This document shows, piece after piece, positions 29,687 through 39,659 of a DNA stretch of 64,000 bases. The translations under genes were made by a program, and so were the position numbers. Where the stretch lies: assembly GCA_947630855.1 (NCBI GenBank), contig CANRJF010000004.1:1-64000 (forward strand). Direction: 5' to 3'. The DNA is from an uncultured Lachnospiraceae bacterium (GTDB lineage Bacteria > Bacillota > Clostridia > Lachnospirales > Lachnospiraceae). The first letter of the stretch is position 1, and every line of letters starts with the position of its first letter. The notes beneath the pieces were generated by a model. It was not told the DNA's origin. It saw only the letters and a program-made list of their open reading frames with translations, and searched no databases.

Positions 29687-30754
29687 CTATGCATCAATAT
29701 CCATAGTCCAGCCGTATTTATCTTCTTCATTGCCCCACTGGATTCCCGTGAGATAATCGTAAAGCTTCTGTGTCAGTTTTCCGATTTCAAAGTTATTGAC
29801 TTTTACCACATCATCTTTGTACACAAACTCTCCCACCGGAGAAATAACTGCCGCCGTGCCCGTTCCGAAGGCTTCCTCCAATGTGCCGTCATGTCCGGCT
29901 TTCATCAAATCATCTATGGAGAGGTGGGTTTCGTTTACTTTGTATCCCCAGTCTTTTAAAATATGGATAATGGAATCCCTGGTAACGCCCGCAAGAACGG
30001 TGCCCTCTATGGGGGCGGTGTAAATCTCACCGTTTATTTTAAACATAATGTTCATGGTTCCCACTTCTTCCACATATTTCCTGTGAACGCCGTCCAGCCA
30101 CAGTACCTGGGTACAGCCCATTTTTTCTGCTTTTACCTGGCCTAATATAGAGCCGGCATAATTGCCGCCGCATTTGGTAAATCCTGTTCCCCCGGCAACG
30201 GCACGTACCAGTTGGTCTTCCACCAGTATTTTAACGGGATTGATTCCTTCCGCATAATATGCCCCCACAGGACAGCAGATAATCATAAATGCATATTTGC
30301 TTGCCATATGTACCCCAAGGGCAGATTCTGTGGCAAACATAAAGGGACGGATATAAAGGGATGTGCCTTCGGCAGAAGGAACCCAGTCACGCTCCACTTT
30401 TACTAATTCTTTTACTGCCTCCACAAACATATCTTCCGGAAATCCCGGCATACAAAGCCTCTCATTGGATACAATCATTCGTTTGGCATTCATATGGGGA
30501 CGAAACAGTTGAATCCTGCCCTCTTTAGTCCTGTAAGCCTTCAAACCCTCAAATGTCTCCTGGGCATAATGTAATGTGACGCAGGCCGGGTCTAATGTAA
30601 TAGGCTCGTGGGGCACGATTCTGGCATCCACCCATCCTTCCTCTTTTGTCCAGTCCATAACAAACATGTAGTCCGTCATATATTTGCCAAATCCAAGATT
30701 GTCCTGATTTGGTTTCTCTTTTAACTTGTCTCTTTTTACAAATCTGATATCCAT
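29687..30754 (-). CDS. ilvE: branched-chain amino acid aminotransferase
   Basis: 355 aa; YAQETFEGLKAYR, GGNYAGSILGQ, EAFGTGTAAVISPVG. Confidence 0.96.
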   Translation of the reverse strand: MDIRFVKRDKLKEKPNQDNLGFGKYMTDYMFVMDWTKEEGWVDARIVPHEPITLDPACVTLHYAQETFEGLKAYRTKEGRIQLFRPHMNAKRMIVSNERLCMPGFPEDMFVEAVKELVKVERDWVPSAEGTSLYIRPFMFATESALGVHMASKYAFMIICCPVGAYYAEGINPVKILVEDQLVRAVAGGTGFTKCGGNYAGSILGQVKAEKMGCTQVLWLDGVHRKYVEEVGTMNIMFKINGEIYTAPIEGTVLAGVTRDSIIHILKDWGYKVNETHLSIDDLMKAGHDGTLEEAFGTGTAAVISPVGEFVYKDDVVKVNNFEIGKLTQKLYDYLTGIQWGNEEDKYGWTMDIDA

Positions 30755-30782
30755 GACTCCATACCTCCGATTTTCTCTTGTT

Positions 30783-30812
30783 TATATCTGTTCAGTGCCT
30801 TCACAAATACGA
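30783..30812 (-). repeat. dispersed hairpin repeat family 2 (ilvE leader)
   Basis: TCGTATTTGTGAAGGCACTGAACAGATATA on minus strand. Confidence 0.65.
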
Positions 30813-30909
30813 TTATTATACTTTTTTTCTCCTGTGTCAAGGTTATTCCAAAGACTTATAAATGATATAACCCTGCATTATAGTAATACAGGGTTATCCA
30901 AACTTCTTG

Positions 30910-33321
30910 TTATAATGTTTTTGTGATAATGGGGAAATACAGCATTACTTTAAACAAGTCCCCGTCTACCACCAGTTCAAAACTTCCTCCCATTAATTCC
31001 GTCAGGCTTTTGGCAATGGAAAGCCCCAGCCCGCTGCCTTCCGTATTCCTGGAACCGTCCCCCCTTACAAAACGCTCCATAAGTTCTTCACTGCCAATAT
31101 TTAAAGGGAACCTGGAAATATTGCGGAATATAATCACACATTTCTTTTCCCGCTGCTCCACATTTACATAAGCCCGGGTGGATTCCAGGGCATATTTGCA
31201 GATATTGTTCATCAGATTTTCAAAAACCCGGTACAGATGCCTGGTATCTGCAGGAATCTTCATATCCTCCGTGCTGCCCTGGACAATCAGTTCAATATGG
31301 CTGCCGTTTAATTTTTCCTCAAATTCCCCTATCATCTGGGTCAGGAGGATTTTTACATCACAGGGCTCTAAGGACAGGCTTATATTTCCCGTAGAGGCTT
31401 TGGAGGCTTCCATTAAATCCTCGATTAGTTTTTTTAACCTGGCGGACTGGCGGCTTAACACTTCCAGATATCCCCTGGCTTTACTATTGTCAAACTCCTC
31501 TTTTTCCAGTAAATCCACATAATTGATAATGGAAGTCAAAGGGGTTTTTATGTCATGGGACACATTGGTAATCAGTTCCGTCTTAAACCGCTCGCTTTTT
31601 ATCTTCTGTTCCACCGCACTGTTTATGCCTTCCCGGATTTTATTTAAATTTTCTCCGTGCCGCTTAAATTCCCACCACATTTTTTCCGTATTCACAAGGG
31701 ACTCCTCTTCCCCTGATGCAATCTGCTGCGCTGCTTTTTGCAGTTTATCCATCTGAATAAGGCACAGGGTAAGGAAAAAATAAACCGCCGCCTTTTCCAC
31801 AAACCATAAAAACAGTATATCCCCTGACACAAAACCCGCCATAAAAAACAGTTCTATCAGCGCCAGAGCCCCCATGATAAGCCATGCCTTCCACAGCATG
31901 GGAAGAGCTTTGGAACAGGCTTTTATTCCCCTGCATATACCGGATTTTATCTCTATTACACATTTATAGCACAACGTATTTTTGAAAAGATTTTTTGTCT
32001 TTACCCGCACGGCAAAGTCCTTGGCAATCACATATGCCAGGATTTCCCCCGGCAGCAGGGCAATAATGGCAAAAAGCATAAGCGCCCGGTGCAGGTAATC
32101 TATTTCCGATATAAAAGCCATTGCAAGGCATATAAAGAATATTTCCACCGCTGCCGCCAGCGCAAGGAACACATCATAGGGAATTTTCTGCAAAATGCCC
32201 CCGGAAACTTCTACCCCTCCGTTTTTATGGCCGGCGCCCACTATGCTGATACAGAAAGTGACGCCAAAGAAAGCAAGGGCAAGCAAAAACAGCCCGTATA
32301 TAGTATAACGGAACCGGCAGGCAATTTCTACCAGTGAGGCTGCCTGGGCAAAGTAATCCATCCTGTTCCAGTTTGCAATCAGTGTAAGTGGAGAAGTTGT
32401 CAGTACAATTTCCCTGCCTGTTTCTTCCCCGCCCATATAGGAAATCACAAAATAGGGTTTTCCCGCCGGCCTGTCATAATTCTCCGTCTCCTCCCATGTA
32501 TTAATCACCCCGTCACCACATTCATAGTCTGTGTCACGGGAGACCACTATACCCATTTCATCCAGCCGGGGATATGTGGTAATCTCTATATCCGCCAGGT
32601 AACGGGTAACTTCCCCCTCAATCCTCATACGGATGTCATCCCGCATCCACTGGTAGCCGGGAGCCGTATCCCCGCTCTCCTCCACGGGAACAATAAATTC
32701 GCTTGCGGCTGTTCCCGTTTCACTCTGCCCGATTTCCGACTTGGCGGGATAAATATATATGGCCCCGTTGTCTTTCTGTGTCATATAATAAAAATGATTG
32801 GTATCGCTGGTATAATAAATCTTATCAATAACATATGACACGCTTTCTGAGGATACGGTAAAGGAGCCGCTATTACTCACATAACCGTCATCCAGGATGG
32901 ATTTCCCCACATGGATATCCGTATCATTCCCGATGGTGCAGGAATATACATTGATACTCTTATTGATTTCATCCCTGTCGATTACTTTATCTTTTTCAAA
33001 ATTGCATACCTTATAAATGCTTCTGTCATTTAAATCCAAATCATCAATTTGAGAAGCCTTTATAACGCCGTAACGGAATTTGGTGTCCTTTAATTCTTCC
33101 ATATTAAAGTCGTCTCTGTATTCTGACAATGCCAGAATAGAATAATTCCTTAACGCGTCCAGATTTGCCTGCTGTAAAATATCTGCCTTATCTCTGTTGT
33201 AAATATTCATCTGCTCTAAACAGCAGATTCCCATGAATGATGCTCCCATTATGTTGAAAGACAAAATACACAATATTCCTGCTAAAATCTGCATCCATTT
33301 TTTATAAAAAATCTGTTTCAT
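30910..33321 (-). CDS. membrane sensor histidine kinase
   Basis: 803 aa; multiple TM segments; LITNVSHDIKTPLTSIINYVDLL H-box and GSGLGLSIAKSL G-box. Confidence 0.93.
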   Translation of the reverse strand: MKQIFYKKWMQILAGILCILSFNIMGASFMGICCLEQMNIYNRDKADILQQANLDALRNYSILALSEYRDDFNMEELKDTKFRYGVIKASQIDDLDLNDRSIYKVCNFEKDKVIDRDEINKSINVYSCTIGNDTDIHVGKSILDDGYVSNSGSFTVSSESVSYVIDKIYYTSDTNHFYYMTQKDNGAIYIYPAKSEIGQSETGTAASEFIVPVEESGDTAPGYQWMRDDIRMRIEGEVTRYLADIEITTYPRLDEMGIVVSRDTDYECGDGVINTWEETENYDRPAGKPYFVISYMGGEETGREIVLTTSPLTLIANWNRMDYFAQAASLVEIACRFRYTIYGLFLLALAFFGVTFCISIVGAGHKNGGVEVSGGILQKIPYDVFLALAAAVEIFFICLAMAFISEIDYLHRALMLFAIIALLPGEILAYVIAKDFAVRVKTKNLFKNTLCYKCVIEIKSGICRGIKACSKALPMLWKAWLIMGALALIELFFMAGFVSGDILFLWFVEKAAVYFFLTLCLIQMDKLQKAAQQIASGEEESLVNTEKMWWEFKRHGENLNKIREGINSAVEQKIKSERFKTELITNVSHDIKTPLTSIINYVDLLEKEEFDNSKARGYLEVLSRQSARLKKLIEDLMEASKASTGNISLSLEPCDVKILLTQMIGEFEEKLNGSHIELIVQGSTEDMKIPADTRHLYRVFENLMNNICKYALESTRAYVNVEQREKKCVIIFRNISRFPLNIGSEELMERFVRGDGSRNTEGSGLGLSIAKSLTELMGGSFELVVDGDLFKVMLYFPIITKTL

Positions 33322-33323
33322 GC

Positions 33324-34010
33324 CTATTCCTCCATTTTATACCCTCTGCCCCACACCACTTTCAGATAACGGGGGGCTGCCGGGTCATATTCCAGTTTTT
33401 CCCGCAGATGCCTGATATGCACTGCCACCGTATTTTCGGTGCCGAATGCCGTATCTTTCCACACCTGCCTGTAAATTTCATTTGGAGAAAACACTTCCCC
33501 CTTATGCTCTAAGAGAAGTTTTAAAATGTCATACTCCGTCCTTGTAAGCTGCACCATCTCTCCGTCTAATGTCACTTCTTTTGCCTTGTCGTCCATCTCT
33601 ATGCCCCCTGCGGTAAGCACGTCTTTTTTTACGTTTCCGCCTCCAAGCATCATATAACGCCTAAGCTGAGATTTTACCCTTGCCTGAAGTTCCACGGGAT
33701 TAAAGGGTTTTGTCACATAGTCGTCGGCTCCCACCGTAAGGCCTAACACTTTATCTGTATCTTCGCTTTTTGCCGTGAGAAGAATCACCGGCACATTGCT
33801 GATTTCCCGGATTTTTACCATGGCGGTGATGCCGTCCATTTCCGGCATCATAATATCCATTAACACAAGATGGATTTCTTTCTCGCGAATCCGGCTTAAC
33901 GCCTCTTTGCCGTTGTATGCCTCCACCACTTCATATCCTTCACTGACAAGATAAATCTTCAGTGCCGAAACAATATCTTTTTCATCGTCGCAAACCAGTA
34001 TACGGTACAT
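33324..34010 (-). CDS. OmpR-family response regulator
   Basis: 228 aa receiver plus winged helix (RTEYDILKLLLEHKGEVFSPNEIYRQVW). Confidence 0.96.
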   Translation of the reverse strand: MYRILVCDDEKDIVSALKIYLVSEGYEVVEAYNGKEALSRIREKEIHLVLMDIMMPEMDGITAMVKIREISNVPVILLTAKSEDTDKVLGLTVGADDYVTKPFNPVELQARVKSQLRRYMMLGGGNVKKDVLTAGGIEMDDKAKEVTLDGEMVQLTRTEYDILKLLLEHKGEVFSPNEIYRQVWKDTAFGTENTVAVHIRHLREKLEYDPAAPRYLKVVWGRGYKMEE

Positions 34011-34126
34011 TTTTTTCCTCCGGAACTGTCATTTCAGTTCTTTTTTCATACTTAAGTATAAAATTATTGTAACGGAAATTTTATGAATAAAAAAGGGTGA
34101 AAATGTTTAAGACTTTTTTAAAAAAA

Positions 34127-34155
34127 GATGCCTGTTTTAAAACCAAACAGACATC
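34127..34155 (-). terminator. larC terminator
   Basis: GATGcCTGTTT/AAACAGaCATC stem with T-run on minus strand. Confidence 0.6.
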
Positions 34156-34165
34156 TGATATTTTA

Positions 34166-35452
34166 CTAATTTTTCTCTTTGTTGTTATGCTCCTCTATAT
34201 ATTCTATAATTTCCCTGTGCACTACCTTGTACACTTCCAGATAGGATACCCCTTCTTTCATGGCAATTTTTTTAATGCTCTCATACTCCGGGTATCCCCA
34301 CTTGGTATCCTGAAATTCACAGACTTTTACATGTACAGGCCCGAAAGAAGAATCTATGGTAATAATATCGCGTTTTAAAATCGTCCGTTCCATCTTAATC
34401 CGGCGGATGCCAATGGTAGTAGTTTCCGTAAAGAGAATTGCCTCCATTCTCTCCACATCCTGCTGCTCACAGATTACAGACACCTCATAGGCAGGACGGT
34501 TTTTCTTCATATATACAGGAGTATAAAATACATCCCTTGCCCCTTCTGCAAAAAGTTTCTCCATACAGTATGCAAAGGCTTCCCCGCCGCAGTCATCTAC
34601 ATTGCACTCCAGCTTATAAATCGTATCCTCTTCCTCTTTATTTTCTTCCGGCTCACCTAAGGGGTCAATCAGCATAGCCCGAAGGAGACTGGGCCGTTCA
34701 TACTGACGTTTTCCTGCACCCACGCCGATTTTCTTAACGGAAAAACGTTGAGGAAGCGTATCGCTGGTACAGATTGCCGCCGCAATAGCCGCGCCTGTGG
34801 GCGTTACCAGTTCTCCCTGAAGGGAACTTATCTGAATGACAAGATGATATTTTTCAATAATGTTTGCCACCGCAGGTACCGGAATGGGCAAAATCCCGTG
34901 CTGGCATCTAATGGTTCCCGTACCCTCGTAAAGCACAGGAATCACCACTTCCTTAATGCCCAGATTGTCTAAACACACTGCCGCCGCCACAATATCCACA
35001 ATAGAATCCACTGCCCCTACCTCATGAAAATGAATCTGCTCTAAGACAGTGCCGTGGGCTTTTGCTTCCGCCTCCCCTAAAATACGGAAAATACTTACCG
35101 CCAGCGCCTTTGCCCGTTTGGTAAGCTTTCCCGATTCTATAATGGAAACCACTTCGGAAAATCCTCTGTGCATATGGGCATGGCTGCTTTTTTCTTCCTG
35201 GCTGCCTTCCCCATGGAGATACTCCATTTCGTGGTCATGGTTCTCATACTCCTTATCCAGTTTTACTAGAAAATCACATGCATCTATTCCGCTCTTATTT
35301 ACCCGGCTGATAGCGATTTCAAATCCCTCCAGGGGAAGGCTTTTTAATGACCCTTTTAAAATTTCCTCATCCGCCCCCAAATCCAACAATGCCCCAACCA
35401 GCATATCCCCGCTGATTCCGGACTGACACTCCAAATAAAGTTTTTCTGCCAT
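34166..35452 (-). CDS. larC: nickel-pincer cofactor biosynthesis protein LarC (single continuous ORF)
   Basis: 428 aa; LYLECQSGISGDMLVGALLDLG, FHEVGAVDSIVDI, NVDDCGGE motifs. Confidence 0.93.
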   Translation of the reverse strand: MAEKLYLECQSGISGDMLVGALLDLGADEEILKGSLKSLPLEGFEIAISRVNKSGIDACDFLVKLDKEYENHDHEMEYLHGEGSQEEKSSHAHMHRGFSEVVSIIESGKLTKRAKALAVSIFRILGEAEAKAHGTVLEQIHFHEVGAVDSIVDIVAAAVCLDNLGIKEVVIPVLYEGTGTIRCQHGILPIPVPAVANIIEKYHLVIQISSLQGELVTPTGAAIAAAICTSDTLPQRFSVKKIGVGAGKRQYERPSLLRAMLIDPLGEPEENKEEEDTIYKLECNVDDCGGEAFAYCMEKLFAEGARDVFYTPVYMKKNRPAYEVSVICEQQDVERMEAILFTETTTIGIRRIKMERTILKRDIITIDSSFGPVHVKVCEFQDTKWGYPEYESIKKIAMKEGVSYLEVYKVVHREIIEYIEEHNNKEKN

Positions 35453-35462
35453 ATAATCCCTC

Positions 35463-36209
35463 CTACTCTCTTAATGCCAGCCGGTTTATCTGAGTTGCCA
35501 GATATCCGGCGCCGTAACCGTTGTCAATATTTACTACTGCAACTCCGTTGGCGCAGGAATTTACCATGGTAAGAAGTGCCGATAAGCCATGGAAATTTGC
35601 CCCGTACCCCACGGAGGTGGGAACAGCAATCACCGGCTTGTCCACTAATCCGCCAATCACGCTGGCAAGGGCTCCTTCCATTCCTGCAACTGCCACAATG
35701 CAGTTTGCGCTTTGTATTGCTTCTAACTGGAATAACAGTCTGTGAATGCCGGAAACTCCCACATCATAAATCCTCTCCACATGTGTGCCGAAAAATTCTG
35801 CTGTCTGGGCAGCCTCCTCCGCCACGGAAATATCCGCAGTACCGGCAGTGACAACCACAATGTTTCCCAATCTCTTTTTATCCTTTTTTTCTATCTTAAT
35901 AATATGGGATAACGGGTCATACTCCGTCTGGGGAAAATGCCCACGTATCAATTCATACTGCCTTAAATCCGCCCTGGTGCCTAAAACTTCCCCCTCCCGC
36001 AGGTAAAGTTTTTCAAATATGCTAAGAAGATGTTCATCCGACTTATGGCTGCAGAATATCACTTCCCCAAAGCCGGAGCGGATTTTTCGGTGGGTATCCA
36101 GTTTGGCATATCCCAATTCCTCAAAAGGCTCCCTCTTAAAAAACTGCTCCGCCTCCTCAACAGAAATCTCCCCGCTTTTTACTTTTTCCAACAATTCATG
36201 GGTTTCCAT
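35463..36209 (-). CDS. larB: nickel-pincer cofactor biosynthesis protein LarB
   Basis: 248 aa; TAGTADISVAEEAAQTAEFFG and AGMEGALASVIGGLVDKPVIAVPTSVGYGANF. Confidence 0.94.
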   Translation of the reverse strand: METHELLEKVKSGEISVEEAEQFFKREPFEELGYAKLDTHRKIRSGFGEVIFCSHKSDEHLLSIFEKLYLREGEVLGTRADLRQYELIRGHFPQTEYDPLSHIIKIEKKDKKRLGNIVVVTAGTADISVAEEAAQTAEFFGTHVERIYDVGVSGIHRLLFQLEAIQSANCIVAVAGMEGALASVIGGLVDKPVIAVPTSVGYGANFHGLSALLTMVNSCANGVAVVNIDNGYGAGYLATQINRLALRE

Positions 36210-36264
36210 CTATGATACAACCTCTTTCCTTAAGCAGCCTGTACAATGTGGGGGACACATGAAA

Positions 36265-37383
36265 TTATTCCATTCCCCGCTTCGCTTCCGAAAGCATTTT
36301 CTCCCGGTGTTCCCTGCTGTCTGATTTCTTTTTTATCCCCCGGATTAAAAGGTTCTTTGGCGTGTGGGATAAATCCACAAACTCTAACACCTGGGTTTTA
36401 TATCCGCAGTATTCCAGCAAATCGGCACGGATGGCATCTGTCATAAGCGCCGCAAATCTTTCTTTTATGATACCATATCTTGTGAGAAGAGACAAATCCC
36501 CGCTCTCTATCTGCCCGTTTAATTCATGCTGGCAGCAGGGCACGGAAAAAATCATTTTCGCATTCCAGCAGATGGCATTGTACAGTGCATAATCCGTTGC
36601 CGTATCACAGGCATGAAGCGTTACCACCATATCCACATCAAAAGGCGCCTGGTATCCGTTAATATCTCCCAACGTAAACTCTAGTCCTTTATACCCATAT
36701 TTTACCACGGCTTCATTACATTTTTCAACCACATCTGCCTTTAAATCCAGCCCCACTATCTGAACATCAAAATTCTTTTTTTCCGTAAGGTAATAATAGA
36801 GGATAAAGGTAAGATAAGATTTGCCGCAGCCAAAATCTATAATATTCAGTTTCTGAACAGGCAGGGTCTTTACATAATCGTCAATCACTTCGATAAAACG
36901 GTTAATCTGACGGAACTTATCATACATGGAGGGCACAATTTTTCCCTCCGGGGTAAAAATACCCATGTCAATTAAAGGCGGTATAATCTCCCCTTCGTTA
37001 AAAATATATTTTTTCTTTCTGTTATGCTCCTCTGTCTGTTTAAGAGATACAGAGCTGGGTTTTTGCTTAAATGTGATTTTTCCCTTTTTGGAAATTAAAA
37101 GAACGGACTCATACCCGCCGCCAAAACCATTTAACTGACGGTAATCCTCACACAGCCATAAAGCCAGCCTGTCCGATAATTCCCCGGCTTGCAGGTTTTC
37201 ATGAAATGCCTGTTTCTCCGTAAGTTTTTCAACCTGGTAAAATCCGGCCTTCTCTTCTATTGTTATTTTCTTATAACCGGCACTTTTTACCGGCTTGCTT
37301 AAAATAATTTTCACACATCCGCTGTCTAAAAGACGTTGTATGCAGGTTGTAATCTCATCCATACGGCCTCTTTCCCATCCCAT
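36265..37383 (-). CDS. class I SAM-dependent methyltransferase
   Basis: LNIIDFGCGKSYLTFILYYYL motif I; VTLHACDTATDYAL. Confidence 0.85.
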   Translation of the reverse strand: MGWERGRMDEITTCIQRLLDSGCVKIILSKPVKSAGYKKITIEEKAGFYQVEKLTEKQAFHENLQAGELSDRLALWLCEDYRQLNGFGGGYESVLLISKKGKITFKQKPSSVSLKQTEEHNRKKKYIFNEGEIIPPLIDMGIFTPEGKIVPSMYDKFRQINRFIEVIDDYVKTLPVQKLNIIDFGCGKSYLTFILYYYLTEKKNFDVQIVGLDLKADVVEKCNEAVVKYGYKGLEFTLGDINGYQAPFDVDMVVTLHACDTATDYALYNAICWNAKMIFSVPCCQHELNGQIESGDLSLLTRYGIIKERFAALMTDAIRADLLEYCGYKTQVLEFVDLSHTPKNLLIRGIKKKSDSREHREKMLSEAKRGME

Positions 37384-37389
37384 GACCTT

Positions 37390-37417
37390 TATATCTGTTC
37401 AGTTCCCTCACAGCACG
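37390..37417 (-). repeat. dispersed hairpin repeat family 2 (methyltransferase leader)
   Basis: CCGTGCTGTGAGGGAACTGAACAGATATA on minus strand. Confidence 0.6.
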
Positions 37418-37456
37418 GCTTTTCTTTTTCAGTGTAACATAAAGTTGTGCCTTTGA

Positions 37457-37861
37457 CTATCTTTTTTCCGTAACACCCTCACTTTCAAAAAACTGTGCAA
37501 CTGTCATACACTTTGGACGCTCCATATCAAGGCAGAGAAAATCTTTGTCCCCTGTCAGGAGGATATCTACATCCGACACAATCGCTGCATTTAAGATGGG
37601 CTGGTCTTTCGCATCCCGTATTAGCTTTTCAGCATGGTCTACCGCCGGAATCAGTTCATAGGACATCTCGGCGAGCAGGACTTCCGCATCCGGCAGATAC
37701 TTCGGTGCTTTCCGTTTCAAAATATCGCGCAATTCTGTGATATTCCGGTCACATAAGACTATTTCGTGATAATCTGCAACATACAATAGTGCCTGCGCCG
37801 GTTTCGACCGTGGAAATACCAATGCGGAAAACAGGATATTTGTATCAATCAGAATCCGCAT
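37457..37861 (-). CDS. PIN-domain toxin (putative toxin-antitoxin)
   Basis: MRILIDTNILFSALVFPRSKPAQAL, DVDILLTGDKDFL acidic motifs. Confidence 0.88.
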   Translation of the reverse strand: MRILIDTNILFSALVFPRSKPAQALLYVADYHEIVLCDRNITELRDILKRKAPKYLPDAEVLLAEMSYELIPAVDHAEKLIRDAKDQPILNAAIVSDVDILLTGDKDFLCLDMERPKCMTVAQFFESEGVTEKR

Positions 37862-37862
37862 T

Positions 37863-38120
37863 TTACCTGTCCTTTCCGTACCGTACTTCGTCTACAAGTG
37901 CCTGAATGTCATCCTCGCTGGTAATACCCATTGTTTCGGCAGCATCAGCAAAGGCAGTCTGCGCTTTACGGATGGCCTGCGTGGACGCGTTGCTTATAAC
38001 CACTTCTCCGTCCTGTTTCTGGAAAAATAAAATTTTATCGCCAGACTTTAATCCAAGCAGACGGCGAATTTCAACAGGAACCGTAATCTGACCGTTGGCA
38101 GAGATTTTCGCTAAGTTCAT
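37863..38120 (-). CDS. AbrB/MazE-fold antitoxin
   Basis: MNLAKISANGQITVPVEIRRLLGLKSGDKILFF swapped-hairpin signature. Confidence 0.93.
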   Translation of the reverse strand: MNLAKISANGQITVPVEIRRLLGLKSGDKILFFQKQDGEVVISNASTQAIRKAQTAFADAAETMGITSEDDIQALVDEVRYGKDR

Positions 38121-38278
38121 AAAATCAATCCTTTCTATTCTTGAAATCTAAAGAAAACTTGAATTCACTTTTATTATATACAAATCAATAGGAATAGTAA
38201 ACCGAACACAGGAAAAAATCAACCCTGGCCATTTCCAATGGTTAAAGCTCTATATCATTGTATTTTACACCATTTTTC

Positions 38279-38307
38279 TTGACGATAATTTAAAATACTG
38301 GTAAATT
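38279..38307 (+). promoter_or_regulatory. putative promoter of the LacI-family gene (TTGACG-N17-TAAATT); possible operator at 38317-38335
   Basis: hexamers with 17-nt spacer; downstream ACAACCGTTTGCGCGAT resembles LacI-family half-sites. Confidence 0.5.
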
Positions 38308-38364
38308 TAATTCAAGACAACCGTTTGCGCGATAAAACATTATACATACAGAAAGGAAACCATT

Positions 38365-39357
38365 GTGAAAAATATAACCATATCAGATGTGGCAGACGCC
38401 CTTGGCGTATCCAAAACTACCGTTTCCAGGGCAATTTCAGGAAAGGGCAGAATCAGTAACCAAACCAGGGAGCGGGTACTTGCCTATATTGAAGAACACG
38501 ACTACAAGCCAAATGTCATTGCAAAAAGCCTTGCACAATCCAAAACCTACAATATCGGAGTTATTATGCCCGCAGAGTATGACATTATCGACCTGCCCTT
38601 TTTCCAGAGCTGTCTTTTTGGCATTCAGGAAATTGCAGCTTCCAAAGACTACGATATCCTGCTTATCATAAGCCCTCCCGGGGATACCAGACAGCTAGAG
38701 AGAATCCTCGCCAACAGAAAAGTAGACGGAATCATCCTCATGCGTACCTTTGTAAAAGATTCCCAGGTAAAAATGCTCTCACAAAAAAATGTGCCTTTTA
38801 TCACCATCGGAAGCACTTATGTGGAATCCGCCATCCAGGTTGACCAGGACCATAAAAGTGCCTGTTTTGAATTAACTTCCATTCTCTTAAAAAAAGGCCT
38901 GAAAAAAATTGCACTGATTGGAGGAAATGAGAATTTTGTTGTCACCCAGAATCGTCTCGCCGGATTTCGGGAAGCCTTTTCCCAGTTAAAACTCCCTGTA
39001 AGAGAAGATTTGATTTATCTGAACACGGAACACTCCTCCCAGCTTGATGAAACGGTGGAGGACATTCTCACAAAAAACACGGATGCCGTCATCTGCATGG
39101 ACGATGCTCTCTGTACCCAGGTATTAAAAACATTCCGAAAAAAAAATGTGTCCGTTCCGGGTGATATGAAAATTGCCTCATTTTATAACAGTACCGTGCT
39201 GGAAAATTATATCCCCTCCATCACATCCCTTTCCTTTGATGAAAAAAAACTGGGCAGGGCCGCCTGCAAAAACCTTATGGAAATCATTGAGGGAAATACC
39301 CCGCAGAAAATAACGGTGCTGGGCTATCAGGTAATCCCCGGGGAATCCACGGAATAA
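38365..39357 (+). CDS. LacI-family transcriptional regulator
   Basis: ITISDVADALGVSKTTVSRAISGKGRIS HTH; periplasmic-binding-like domain. Confidence 0.95.
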   Translation: MKNITISDVADALGVSKTTVSRAISGKGRISNQTRERVLAYIEEHDYKPNVIAKSLAQSKTYNIGVIMPAEYDIIDLPFFQSCLFGIQEIAASKDYDILLIISPPGDTRQLERILANRKVDGIILMRTFVKDSQVKMLSQKNVPFITIGSTYVESAIQVDQDHKSACFELTSILLKKGLKKIALIGGNENFVVTQNRLAGFREAFSQLKLPVREDLIYLNTEHSSQLDETVEDILTKNTDAVICMDDALCTQVLKTFRKKNVSVPGDMKIASFYNSTVLENYIPSITSLSFDEKKLGRAACKNLMEIIEGNTPQKITVLGYQVIPGESTE

Positions 39358-39435
39358 TCAAACCATACTGCTTATTTTTCTGAAAAAATGCATAAAAAAA
39401 GCAAAGCCATGACATACTATACTCGCGAACGAAAT

Positions 39436-39472
39436 TATACCCGTGAGGCAAATGTGTATGCTCTGGGGTATA
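39436..39472. repeat. dispersed repeat family 1
   Basis: TATACCCGTGAGGCAAATGTGTATGCTCTGGGGTATA. Confidence 0.7.
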
Positions 39473-39503
39473 GTACAACAAAAATAAAAAGGATGTGGTT
39501 AAG

Positions 39504-39659
39504 TTGAAACGTAACACTTACAGATTATGTGTAGTCATGCTGATTGTTGTGGCTCTTATCTCCACAATCTGGTATTACCAGGCATTTGAAAAGAAAAATC
39601 TGCAGCCAAAAGAGGGCATTTTTGTGTGGAAAACCCATACGGAAGGACATGCCATATGA
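39504..39659 (+). CDS. 51-aa single-TM small protein at the head of the spoVA operon (TTG start)
   Basis: Reads MKRNTYRLCVVMLIVVALISTIWYYQAFEKKNLQPKEGIFVWKTHTEGHAI*, RBS-like AAAGGATGTGG, stop overlaps ATG of spoVAA (ATGA); absent from the ORF track. Confidence 0.65.
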   Translation: MKRNTYRLCVVMLIVVALISTIWYYQAFEKKNLQPKEGIFVWKTHTEGHAI

